A DNA stretch of 64,000 nt, from assembly GCF_000003815.2 (NCBI RefSeq), contig NC_049994.1, positions 6,233,521 through 6,297,520 of the forward strand, written 5' to 3'. Below, piece by piece: positions 33,716 to 43,099 of this stretch. Numbering within the stretch: position 1 is the first letter of the stretch; each line of letters starts with the position of its first letter. Position numbers and translations under genes: made by a program. The DNA is from Branchiostoma floridae. Its lineage: Eukaryota; Chordata; Leptocardii; Amphioxiformes; Branchiostomatidae. The notes beneath the pieces were generated by a model. The model was not told the origin of the DNA and made no database searches. It worked only from the letters and a program-made list of their open reading frames with translations.

Positions 33716-34825
33716 AAAATACATATGCAGGCATGAGAGAATGGAACTCTTAGACTAGTTAGCATGTTTGTTAAGCATATGTTCGGAACTCAACATGCTA
33801 GTATACTTCTCGATTGATTATGTTGTTAATTTTGTTGATGTTTTATTATCAACTACTAATACTGTTATAGTGTATGGCACTTATTTGGGGGGGGGGGGGG
33901 CTGGGAAGGTCTTCATTTTTGTCCATTCTCGTTGAAGCGTGCAACTGATTGCATATATTGTTTTTTTTTCAAAGCAGTTCTCAATAAAAAGTCAAGAATA
34001 GAAGATGCTGTGGTTTATGACTTGTCTATATGCATCTGGCAAGTGAAAGGAAGACTATTATGAACCCACTGTGAGCCATGTGATCACTCCTACTCAAACC
34101 CCTCTATTTTAGAAGACTAGTCCTGTTACGTCATTCTGGTGCTAAGAATCCTGGAGGAAAAACATTAAACCATGTAGCTCTTCAAAATGTCCAGTGTGCG
34201 TCCAGTTCTCTACTATTCATGAAGCAAGAACATAACAGTAATGTTTTCCTTAATTGTGTTGCAGGGTGAAAAAAAAAAAAAAACTTTACGTGTGAGTTTT
34301 TGGGTAGGGAAAATCTCAGTACGAGTTTTTCTGCGTAGCATTCTCAGTATGATGAGGGTCTCCATGAGGTTTACCTGTTTGGAAAATTCTCCTGTGTGGG
34401 AGTTTCCTGTGTGGAAAATTCTCCTGTGTGAAGGTTTTTCCTGTGTGGCAGTTTCCTGTGTGGAAAAATCTCCTGTGTGGAAGTTTCCTGTGTGGAACAT
34501 TTCCTGTGTGAAAAGTTCTGTGTGAAAATGTTCCTGTTTGAAAAGTTTTTTTGCTTAAAATAAGTTGCTTTGTAGACAGCTTCTGTGTGGATGTTCTCGG
34601 TGTGGATGTTTTCTGGGTGAGGATCTGTGTCGGGGCTATTTAAAAAAATGTGGGTTGGAGAGTGTATAACGTGTCCCTTCAGTACCCACTGCAGGATGAA
34701 ATGCTGTGCAGTTTAGTGAAGCATCAATCTATATATAATTTAATGAATGATCTGTGTGGTGGAGAGAACTTAGTTAAAAAAGTGCCAGTAGACATTATAT
34801 GTTGCTGATGTAGAACATTCTGTCC
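33716..34825. other. Non-coding spacer with GTGTGGAAA minisatellite
   Basis: Contains a G homopolymer near 33887-33900 and an A homopolymer near 34268. At 34375-34620 there is an imperfect 15-18 bp repeat of the type cctgtgtggaaaattct. No protein-coding signal was found. Confidence 0.5.
34375..34620 (+). repeat. GTGTGGAAA-type minisatellite
   Basis: About a dozen imperfect copies of cctgtgtggaa(a/g)(a/t)ttt in a row, decaying toward the right into ctgtgtggatgttctcgg. One frame reads a monotonous Val/Trp/Lys repeat, which is not evidence for a protein. Confidence 0.65.
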
Positions 34826-35401
34826 TTGCAAGACCTGTGCAAGATGGTCCAAGACCTTCAGACAAAGGTTGATGGATACGAGAAAGGAAAACAGAGTGTG
34901 AGGGCGCTCCTGCGAGACATCAGGGCCATGACAGCCAGGCCTGACAGCATGTTTGACCCGACAGCCGAGCTCTACACCTTGTGGAGGAAGGAAACCACAG
35001 CAAGGAAGGGAAAACACAGGAAGGCTGGCGAATCTAAGGCCGCGGCGGATGAGTTACGTTACCGCAGATTCCACAAAAATTTGAGATCAGCAATGAAGGA
35101 CGTTTTTGCCACGGAAGCTGAAAGGAAGGTCAACCAGAGAGTCCAACCTCACATCAACTCATCTCCACGGCCTCAGGAAAACCCGGGTCAAGGGCAGTTC
35201 GTCCCGAGGAGACGTGGTTCGCGGTACACTCCTAGGTATCACTTTCATCCCAGGACATGTTACGGGTGTGGAAGTTCAGATCATTTTGTAGCGGATTGCC
35301 CAAACCCTTACAGGAGGTCTCAGGCTTCCACTTCGGGCGGTAGAGGAAGGGGGAGAGGGGCGGAGATAAATGAGATTGTAACAGAGTATTTTGAAGTATG
35401 A
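34826..35401 (+). CDS. Gag-like protein with CCHC zinc knuckle
   Basis: The open stretch runs 34814-35401 with first ATG at 34844, preceded by an acceptor-like ccttgcaag. It begins with a helical region (MVQDLQTKVDGYEKGKQSVR), continues with a Lys/Arg-rich stretch (KETTARKGKHRKAGESKAAA) and AELRYRRFHKNLRSAMKDVF-like helices. It has one C-x2-C-x4-H-x4-C knuckle, CYGCGSSDHFVADC, near residue 150, and a Gly/Arg-rich tail. The layout matches Gag proteins of tyrosine-recombinase or LTR elements. No linked RT follows; the nearest recombinase relics are at 41690-42440 and possibly 36750-36860. It looks like an isolated gag exon rather than a host gene. Confidence 0.5.
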   Translation: MQDLCKMVQDLQTKVDGYEKGKQSVRALLRDIRAMTARPDSMFDPTAELYTLWRKETTARKGKHRKAGESKAAADELRYRRFHKNLRSAMKDVFATEAERKVNQRVQPHINSSPRPQENPGQGQFVPRRRGSRYTPRYHFHPRTCYGCGSSDHFVADCPNPYRRSQASTSGGRGRGRGAEINEIVTEYFEV

Positions 35402-35689
35402 AATGTTGTAGAATGGCAAAGATTTTGAGCACGGTCAGGGCAATTTCAAGAGTGTTGTCATCATATATAAGAACCTCAAGTCATCTAGCTTTCAGAGAAT
35501 TGTTATGAGTTTTTTTTTTTGATGATACGATGGTATCCGCAATTGGTCTGACACGTAAGTTTATGACTTAACAAACTTAACTTCATATACTAATTCTGAA
35601 TGCCCTGCAATGCAGTATTTCGTTGTTTGAATAGCAATACATATTCATGTAGTTCAAAGTCTTCCCTTTTACATACTCACAGCCAAACA

Positions 35690-35881
35690 GATCATAAAAT
35701 GGTTCCAAAGCATGAGAACCGACTACTTCAACCTGAAGCGGAAGGTGGCTGGGAAGTCGGGACAGGGACAAACGAAACTAACACCCCTACAGGACTTCAA
35801 GTTGCGACGTTACAAGTTCCTCGATGCTCACTACCGTGGCAAAGCGGTCTCTAGAGAACCAGTATACGCCAATACAGAATG
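35690..35881 (+). pseudogene. Second half of a MADF-domain module
   Basis: After the acceptor catactcacag the frame reads KQIIKWFQSMRTDYFNLKRK, then LQVATLQ-equivalent sequence in other frames because of one indel. Copy 2 reads cleanly: LTPLQDFKLRRYKFLA. The first half of the MADF domain is preserved only at 46049-46174, whose donor phase (one base) fits this acceptor. MADF domains are Myb/SANT-related DNA-binding modules common in host regulators and some DNA transposons. Confidence 0.5.
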
Positions 35882-35894
35882 AGACTAGAAAAGA

Positions 35895-36260
35895 ACATAC
35901 CAAATTGCCTGAGGATTGGCAATGCTATCATCTAGGTGAGATATGTAGGACAACAACAGGTATGCAACAATTGTGGGAAGAAAGATCACTACTATGAACA
36001 ATGTCCGTATAAGAAATGTGGCAAATGAAGGGGAGATAAGTTGTCCAATTTGTAACGATCAAGCGCATACCAAGAGGAATTGACCCAAATCCTATGCCGG
36101 AATCACTTCTCCAGGGAATACTTGGACAAAGAGACATGAAACAAAATCAGCAAATGAGAATGATGAAAGTGAAAATGTATCTCAGAAAAATGCGGAGTCA
36201 GGAATGCAAGTAGCCAAGTCTATATCCACCAGAGCTAAGGTCATGAAAGACTCAGCTGAA
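35895..36260 (+). pseudogene. Decayed ORF1 zinc-knuckle remnant
   Basis: In one frame tatgcaacaattgtgggaag gives CNNCGKKDHYYEQCPYKKC, a CCHC knuckle. After a stop, SCPICNDQAHTKRN and KSYAGITSPGNTWTKRHE follow. The pattern (CCHC, second Cys pair, then C-P-K-S-Y) matches the ORF1 of the Tx1-like LINEs at 43.7 kb. Stops and indels break it. Confidence 0.5.
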
Positions 36261-36274
36261 GAGACTTTCATCCG

Positions 36275-36595
36275 GTGATGAACTGTGGAATTGAGTATGC
36301 AGTGGGCGTTAATGAGTATGCAGCATGCCATGTGTGTACCGAAGAGGTAAAGACAGATATCGATAATTGTAACATGTGGATGCCGCCGCCTGTCCTGAGA
36401 GTAAGAACGCGTTCTGCATTGAGGCTTTTCACAAGCTGGGACCCCCAACTATTATACATACCCCAGAGTAATGTTCAAAGGCAGCATACAACACTATGGA
36501 CCGACACTTTGAATAATCTTACCGTAGAACATCCACTTGAGAGTTTCAGTACGTTAAAGGAATTCAAACGTGGACTGATTTCGAACAAGGACTGA
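36275..36595 (+). pseudogene. LINE ORF2 C-terminal domain remnant (CR1/Jockey-like)
   Basis: RVRTRSALRLFTSWDPQLLY and LWTDTLNNLTVEHPLESFST resemble the end of the ORF at 40626-40931 (RARTRMAVKMFADWDPHQLN, LWNKLSLKHRKTLG). This is the Leu/Trp-rich tail typical of CR1-like ORF2. The paralogous stretch in copy 2 (49600-49900) is more broken. Confidence 0.55.
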
Positions 36596-36749
36596 TTTTA
36601 ATACGGATCTTACCCATAGATAGGAATTTCAGAGATTCACTGATTAAAATAGTAATGGTGGTAATTTGATGCAGTAACCTAAGACAGAGAAATGCAGTGC
36701 TGATGTTTCAACAACACAAGATATGTTTTGCTCTCAACCAATAGCATTC

Positions 36750-36860
36750 ACGTTCAAGGTGATTGGCGTGGCGGACAGAACGCTACAGACTATCTGGGTA
36801 GAGATGCCTCGGTCCAGCTGAACACAGAGGGACAACGACTGTATCATTCTATATGAAGCT
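36750..36860 (+). pseudogene. Possible C-terminal remnant of a tyrosine recombinase
   Basis: One frame reads IHVQGDWRGGQNATDYLGRD. It resembles the final W...Y segment of DIRS recombinases (IQGDWKSDAYLLYL at 27.5 kb). Only about 35 codons are open, so this is tentative. Confidence 0.3.
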
Positions 36861-37119
36861 TCGACTGCTGTATGTTCTGGAAGGTAAGAATATAACTGTA
36901 ATTGTAACAAGACTTTATTTAACGATACAAGACAGAACTTCGTAAGGGCGCGGTCACATAAATCTTGCGGCTGTCGTACGATCGCTAAATCAGTATTTTG
37001 GGGGGCAACCGTGCAAGTGTGCGTCCTGCAAAATTCAGCTGTTTTGCTACACGAAGACTGCCGTACATCCTTGTCTGTGCTTGTGCCTGTGGCATCAAAA
37101 TCGTACGATGATGACGGCG

Positions 37120-37720
37120 TTAGCATTCTGTCTCATAAGACAATAGATTTCGCGTCGTGGTCAGTTCAGGTAGTAGTTGGGTTACAGCGCCTGGTGTGAC
37201 TGTAGAGGCTAATCCTGGAGTTGTGTAACCCGTGTCTGGCTGTGTGAGGGCTGTTGCTGGTCTCCGCTGTCTACGCTTCCTTTTCTCCTCCCACTGGTTC
37301 TCTCTCCTCTTCTCGTTGGTTCTAATGTCAGCCTTGACAGCATGCCGCCAGCTGCTGCGGTTAGGGGCCACTGCCTCCCAGTTTGTTGGATTGATATCGA
37401 CTGCCTAGATTCATCAGGACGTCCTTGCAGCGGAGTGGCAAGGTCACCATACAACACATCCTTTGGTATTCGGGGGTCACACATTCGCCTAACATGGTCA
37501 AGCCATCTCAGTCGCCTCTTGCTGAACATGCTGGGCATTCCCGCCTGTGTCAGGACATCCTTGTTCGGGACACGATCTTGCCAGCTGATGCCCAGTATTC
37601 TTCTGAGGCAGCGCATGTGGAAGGTGTTGAGTCGGCGTTCTTGGTGAGAGTACAGTGTCCAGGCTTCACTACCCTACAAGAACGTGCTAAGTACACAAGC
37701 CTGGTATACCACTATTTTTG
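37120..37720 (-). pseudogene. RTE/endonuclease-RT-type LINE C-terminal fragment
   Basis: Minus-strand frame: SEAWTLYSHQERRLNTFHMR, CLRRILGISWQDRVPN, RRLRWLDHVRRMCDPRIPKD, VLYGDLATPLQGRPD, then a basic tail. This order (WTL...RRL...ILGISWQDR...RWLGHV-R) is diagnostic of a large family of RTE-like ORF2 C-termini. One frameshift separates the upstream part. No RT core is attached. Confidence 0.7.
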
Positions 37721-37949
37721 GTGTTGTCCCATACGCGCTACGAAGGCGAGCCAATGCTGTTGCTTCTTGGCCGATGCGCGCTAGGTTGCCCCTTCCCGAA
37801 AATGAGTACTGATCTGCCTCAATCATGCACACTTTGCGATCTTGCAAATTAAGTTATCATATCTAGAAGTTACTTATTCATTGTCTAAAGACAATGAAAA
37901 AGTAACGTCATGTATTTGCTCATCGGTGATTGTTACAATTTCACACTTT

Positions 37950-37950
<1 letters not shown>

Positions 37951-37986
<36 letters not shown>
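37951..37986. repeat. (CA)n microsatellite
   Basis: Eighteen or so uninterrupted CA repeats followed by caaacaaac, in the 5' intergenic region of the methyltransferase gene. Confidence 0.85.
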
Positions 37987-37990
<4 letters not shown>

Positions 37991-38470
37991 AACAAACGAC
38001 AAACACACTTCTTACATTATCTCCTGGCTGGGTGCTCATCGGAACAAATTCTAACCACATGTGCGTGACAGGTCATTAGTTAAACTGATAAACTTTTCTT
38101 TGTGGTCTTCGGACTAGAAACCGGGTAAAGTGAAACATGAGGACACCATGCACTCTGTTTAACACTCTTGTAATGCAGATAATTTCTCAACTTTCCTCAT
38201 TAATTATGCAAATTAGCTCCTGATTTGAATAATTAGTTTATGCTTCCGAGTGCTTTAGTTGCTAGGTCATTGTTTTGATTGGTTTAATGTTATCTACGCC
38301 TATGGGCACGACCATGGTCAACCGGACCAAGGAGCAAGCTGGTCTAGTTACCACTGCACAGTCGTGACCAGCCATAAATTACTTTGATGATGGCTTATAT
38401 TTGTTATTTACTGTTGAACTAACGTTGGATGTACTAACTGGTTGTTCAATTTCTTATCTTAACATAGAAA

Positions 38471-39792
38471 ATGGACACAACGAAACCTGAGCACTATACC
38501 CAGAACAGCTCCTTACAGTACAGTATAGGAATTCGGGCGCTGCAGAAGTATATGGAATGGGAAGGAGACGACACAGTTTTGGACGCAGGATGTGGCACAG
38601 GGGAGATCTGCATGTTCATCTCCCAACAGCCAGGGGTAGCTTCTGTGGTGGGCTTTGATGTGTCACCTGACTTCGTAAGGTAATTCCTGGCTTTTGAAAT
38701 GGGCACTTACCACAATGTATCTTGAATGATTTGATTGTTAGAGATTAGTCACCAACAACACCTGTCACGTGCACTGTCTCAAATGATCAGCAAATTATTA
38801 AGTTTCAAAAGTCATGTTTTAAGTTCCACCCAGTCAGTCGGATAATTGTACACTCAGGCTACTGTCAGACATACCTATGTCACCATAATGTGGAATCAAT
38901 CAATTGGAAATAAAATCAGTTGACCCCAAAGTTGACCTAGAACTTTATCAATTACTACATAGGAACCAATAGTTACCAAGGCATTATTCCCATCATGCAT
39001 CATTGGATTGTAAATAGTCCATGTATTTGCTCATCGGTGATTAATTGTTACAAATTTAGTAGATTTTGTGTACATAAAGATGTGGTCTTTTAGAAATAAC
39101 ACTCGCCTCTGGACAAAAATATGGCTTGAAGTTGTACAAAGGGGTCACATTTTCATATGCAAAATTAGTAAGGCAAGTTTGTGAATATTTGTTGTTGTTT
39201 TTTCAGCTATGCCAGTCAGCAGAACTCCTCCACAAACATTCTCTACCACGTAGCTGACGTCTCTGACTTGTCCACCATTAAGCCAGAGTGGCAAGGTGCT
39301 TTCAGTAAGGTAGTTTCTTTCTCAGTGCTACACTGGGTGAGGGATAAGGTTACAGCACTGAAAGCACTTCATTCGTGCCTGAAGCCTGGTGGAGAAATCG
39401 TAATGGTCTTCGCCACTGATGAAAGCAAGATTATCCCAAATTACTTGAAGATGGCAGCGCATCCCAGGTGGGCAATCTACTTTAAAGATTTCTCGCCCAA
39501 CTTGTTTCCATGGCCTTCCAGTGATCTCGTGAACCACAGTAGCCACCTTCTGGAGGAGTGCGGTTTTGAGGTCCTCTCTTGTCATACCAAAGAGCACCAG
39601 CACCTGTTCGAGTCTGAAGAAAAGCTGAGGGACACTCTTTTTGCTATGTACCCCGACCTTCGCTATATTCCCCGAAACAAGCACGAAGAATTCTTGCATG
39701 ATTTTGAAAACATGGCAAGAGAGGCCCAAGTGATATCTGAGGATTGCAAAATAACCGAATTTCTTTCATTCGTTCAAGCTCGAAAGTTGTGA
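38471..39792 (+). CDS. SAM-dependent methyltransferase, juvenile-hormone-acid-methyltransferase-like
   Basis: Two exons, 38471-38679 and 39207-39792, with a 527-bp GT-AG intron joined in phase 2 give 264 residues. Class I methyltransferase motifs: VLDAGCGTGEICMFI (SAM-binding motif I, residues ~38-52), VGFDVSPDFV (post I), FSVLHWV (motif II region) and LKPGGEIVMVF (motif III). The start MDTTKPEHYTQNSSLQYSIG, with a conserved-looking Gln/Tyr region before motif I, and the C-terminal aromatic-rich half resemble insect JHAMT and the many deuterostome proteins named after it. The substrate is unknown; deuterostomes are not known to make juvenile hormone, so a small carboxylate is plausible. An acceptor-like cttaacatag ends four bases before the ATG, suggesting an upstream non-coding exon. 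Confidence 0.85.
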
Positions 39793-40559
39793 ATTAATTC
39801 AGTGCTGTGCCACCGGTAGTGCCTTACCCCTCCCTCGATGAATGGCAAAATTTTATCTCTACTTATCTTCTACTTCTACAGCCCCAAATGAAAAAAAAGT
39901 GTAGCAATACAAACGCACTACCATTATGACAGAGTTACGATTTATATATTGTTATATGTTTCTAGTGTTCTATTTATGTAAATCACCCAGTCACACTAAA
40001 TCTGTATGTACAATGTTAAAGTCCAGACTTTCTGATATATATATATTCAAACTTTAAGTCATAATTTGAGTATGGATAACGAAAAGTTAAGGTTTTATAA
40101 GACATGTAAAATAGGATATGCTATGGAAAATATCTAGAACTAGATGATTTTCAGCTACGCTGTGCAATAAGCAAAAGTAGAATTAGTGCCCACCCCCTTG
40201 AAATAGAAAAAGGGTGGTATAAGAAGTTACCTGTCTGCAAAACGAACTTGTACGTTAGATACGGTAGAAGACGAACCCAATTCTATTTCAAACTTGCCCT
40301 TCTATGATCAAGACAGAGGGGAGCTTTTTAAAGAGGCCACCAAATTCCACCCCAATCTCTCCACGTTTACAGAAAAAAGAAAACTACCCTCCTCTTGACA
40401 AAACCCACACATTATCGAAAAGTGGAAGCCGTCGTCTTCTAATGTCTCCGAAAAATAAGCCAAGTCCAAAGCTACGTTTATTGGTTTGTTTTGTATTGGT
40501 TTGTTTTGTTTATTTGAATTTATCACTAGAAGTAGTCGCATGCTGTAAACTGTTTACCA
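39793..40559. other. 3' flank of the methyltransferase gene
   Basis: AT-rich sequence that should contain the 3' UTR. No canonical AATAAA stands out in the first 300 bp, and no protein-coding frame beyond 90 codons is present. Confidence 0.4.
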
Positions 40560-41125
40560 GTTATTGAAACTGTTTACACACTCCGGGATCATGTCCCAGT
40601 TGGTAAACTGTTAGCGGAGGCGGGGTTGGTGTCGGTGAGAAATCGGGCGGAAAAAATCAGTCTGGCCACAGTTTTCAATGCTGTACGAGGAAAAGCCCCT
40701 TTGTACATATCTGAAATGTTCAGGTGGAAGTCACCACCAACTATAAGAGCTCGCACCCGCATGGCTGTTAAAATGTTCGCTGACTGGGACCCTCACCAGT
40801 TGAACTGTCCCGTAGCAAGCCTGAAGTGCTACGAGGGAAGCTTAAAATCTTTTGGCCCCCAACTGTGGAACAAACTGTCACTGAAGCACCGCAAGACTCT
40901 GGGACTGGTTAAGTTTGTCAAGGAACTGTGAGGTCTAGATGGAAATGACAAGTGAAATTGTGAGTTTTGATATGTCGTTTTGTGGTTATGCACTATTGTA
41001 TGTGTTATTGTAATATTGCAAAGTTTTAAATTGTATTTTTGTTTACCCAGCATTGCCTGAAAAACAGGTTGTTCTGTACCTGAGTGTTACTGCTGGTAAA
41101 ATAAATAAACTGAAACTGAAACTGA
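40560..41125 (+). pseudogene. 3' end of a CR1-like LINE with ACTGAA-repeat tail
   Basis: The frame at 40626-40931 has KAPLYISEMFRWKSPPTIRA, RTRMAVKMFADWDPHQLN and LWNKLSLKHRKTLGLVKFVK before its stop, the usual end of CR1/L2-type ORF2. The 3' UTR ends aataaataaactgaaactga-aactgaaa, a short tandem tail typical of this clade. Confidence 0.7.
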
Positions 41126-41689
41126 AAACAATGGATCATTGAACAAGATATATCAATTATTATGTTCTGCTCACAAACGCGTTTGCTGCAAGTGTAAATA
41201 AAAGTACATGCTGTAGTGTTGACTTAGTCTGTTGACTTTTTTGAGAGAGTAAGTTTCATTGGATAAGTATGACAAGCATGCTATTTGATCATTCAACAAT
41301 TTGCAAGCTGAATTATGAGCCCTTTTGGGACTTGGCCACGAGGAACTGGATTCCGGTTGATCTGAGATGTAGACCTCTGGAGGCACTTTCCCTGGGTGTA
41401 TTTGTACTTTGCCAATTTGGCACGACATTTTTGCAGGCACTTAGCCAAGCAAAGAGGAAATTGGTTCTCGCATTTATTTGCATTAATATACTTTCAATGG
41501 TTTTATTTACATTGAAGGTTGCACAAATACTTAACTTTTGTGTTTTCTGTTACTATTTTATTCTATAAGCAAGAAAGCACAGTGAAAACTAGATGTTTCT
41601 CAGAGGAATATGTGCTGGTGGTTTATTTTCTTTTTGGCTAATTATATATCAACTGTAATATTTGTATTCTGTTTCAGATGTTCTAAAAG
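41126..41689. other. No supported gene
   Basis: One 99-codon frame (41269-41568) with several hydrophobic stretches lies here, but neither codon pattern nor motifs support a protein. An aataaaagtacatg string at about 41197 could be a poly(A) signal of a retrocopied transcript. Confidence 0.35.
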
Positions 41690-42440
41690 AAGGATTTTAG
41701 AGGGATACAGATTAAGTTCATAATTCTTATCTGGACAAGCTGCTGTCGGTAGCATTGGCAAGCAGAGCAGAGGGAATAGTGGACCAATGCAGGATGGCAT
41801 TCATTAAGTAGAGACAATTGGCCTCAAAAGTTTACAACTTCCCAGAGACTGTCCCTTTTACAGCAGTACCTTTATATGTTACTCTGTATTTGTTAGAGAT
41901 AATCCAGATCATTCATTCAGTTGCAGCAGTCGAAGAAGCATTTAACACTCTTAGGTGGGCACATTTACAGGCATTCACCTGCAGATAATAAAGGTAGTAG
42001 GTAATACCTTAGCTGCATCTAAGTATCCTCTAGTAAAGAAAAAAAGTGAAGAAAGAGGCGATGACACCAGATTCATTGTGTAAACGTATGACTGTACATG
42101 GACATAAAGATGATTTGGAAACAGTACGTACATTGACGTTGATTCTCGTTTCGTATGAAGGTTTTCTCAGGGTTTGACGAGGCAGCCAACATTAAGTGCC
42201 AGGACATTGTGTTTGCAAAGAAATATGTCACAGTGTTCATTGAATCCAGTGAAACATATAAATACAGAGAAGATAATCAAGATACCGTTCCTGCAGCAGA
42301 CGTATTCCCTTAAAGGCGTGTGGTGTGTAACTGTATTTGCATCTTGGAGAAAGGGTTTAAGGTACTTTAATGCAGAAAATACAAATTTCCAGCGTTTGAC
42401 CGTCATTAGCGTGAAATTCACTTTCTGCATAAACACACAG
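41690..42440 (+). pseudogene. Degenerate tyrosine recombinase (integrase-like)
   Basis: Reading across several frames: LDKLLSVALASRAEGIVDQC, SKVYNFPETVPFTAVPLYVT, LYLLEIIQIIHSVAAVEEAF, then GHKDDLETVRTLTLILVSYE-GFLRFDEAANIKCQDIVFAK, KYVTVFIESSETYKYRED, and PAADVFPLKACGV. This is the core-binding domain and the first-Arg region (FLRFDEA) of a XerD/Crypton/DIRS-type recombinase. Multiple stops and frameshifts disable it, and the H-x-x-R...Y end is missing. A short piece of its right part recurs at 49985-50040. Confidence 0.65.
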
Positions 42441-42473
42441 GTGACCGTTGATGACCAGGTGGTGAGCAGGTGT

Positions 42474-42570
42474 TAGGAGAGGAGAAAAGGTGGACTGAAG
42501 GATGGATCTTCATTCGAGGCCTTGCTTCCAGGCACTACAGCCTTAGCTATAGCCGATGAGTTTGAGTAGC
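42474..42570 (+). pseudogene. Gag-like remnant shared with 54590
   Basis: gagaaaaggtggactgaagg and tcttcattcgaggccttgct match 54590-54640 almost base for base. The frame there reads SSFEALLPGTT. Here it ends at a TAG after about 25 codons. Its position directly after the recombinase remnant suggests the two once belonged to tandem copies of the same element type. Confidence 0.5.
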
Positions 42571-43099
42571 TGACATATCGATAAAAAGACGGATTAGAAG
42601 TGTGAGGGAGGAGGGGTGCAATCTTCCCTCTTAATCGGATTGCAGTGGTTTCAGCATTGCCACGTTTAGACAGGCAGGGCACTCTGTTCGCGAATTGCTG
42701 CTTAGGTGCCGTGAGTATAACTTATTCTAATGAAGTAATCCCAGGCGCAGGTGTGTAAAATTAACAAATCTCATCAAGAACAGGTGAAATAAGTGAGGCT
42801 TGCCAAGTGTATACAGGGGTATAATATGCAAAGAGAACAAAGGCAATCCATGCAGACAGTCCAAGTGAATGCCGAGCACAGGAAGGTAATATGGAAGCAA
42901 GGACACAAACAGTTAAGGGGACTAAGTTAATAGATGGATAATTTGGTGGAGGAAGAGGAAATGGGGACACCTTTTTAAAACCGACCTGCCCACCCTCTGG
43001 TATTTCTCGTTGCTGAGAAGGTTTTCTTCGCCAGTGGAGGACGTCCCACTAACACCCGACATCAATCTCCATACCCAACATACTTGGTTAGGATAGGGT
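42571..43099. other. Unassigned mosaic sequence
   Basis: Short open frames on both strands, no recognised domain. Segments such as gggattgcggtg/ggattgcagtgg recur near 55530, so this is probably part of the 5' region of the retroelements on either side. Confidence 0.3.

Larger units (their letters stand above)
35527..36629 (+). repeat. Composite duplicated block, copy 1 (MADF exon, zinc-knuckle remnant, LINE C-terminus)
   Basis: From gtatccgcaattggtctgac to agataggaattt this block is highly similar to 46145-46203 plus 48893-49929, which is the same block split by a LINE. A shorter third copy of the MADF exon is at 63480-63730. The order of modules is the same in copies 1 and 2, so the composite existed before duplication. 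Confidence 0.8.

Noticed and set aside
34241-34525. Repetitive Val/Trp-rich frame in the 34.4-kb region
   Set aside because: It is the translation of a 15-18 bp minisatellite; the opposite strand is equally open with a His/Thr/Gly-rich repeat.
41269-41568. 99-codon hydrophobic frame as a possible membrane protein
   Set aside because: No start context, splice signals or homologous copy; the minus strand is open over nearly the same stretch.
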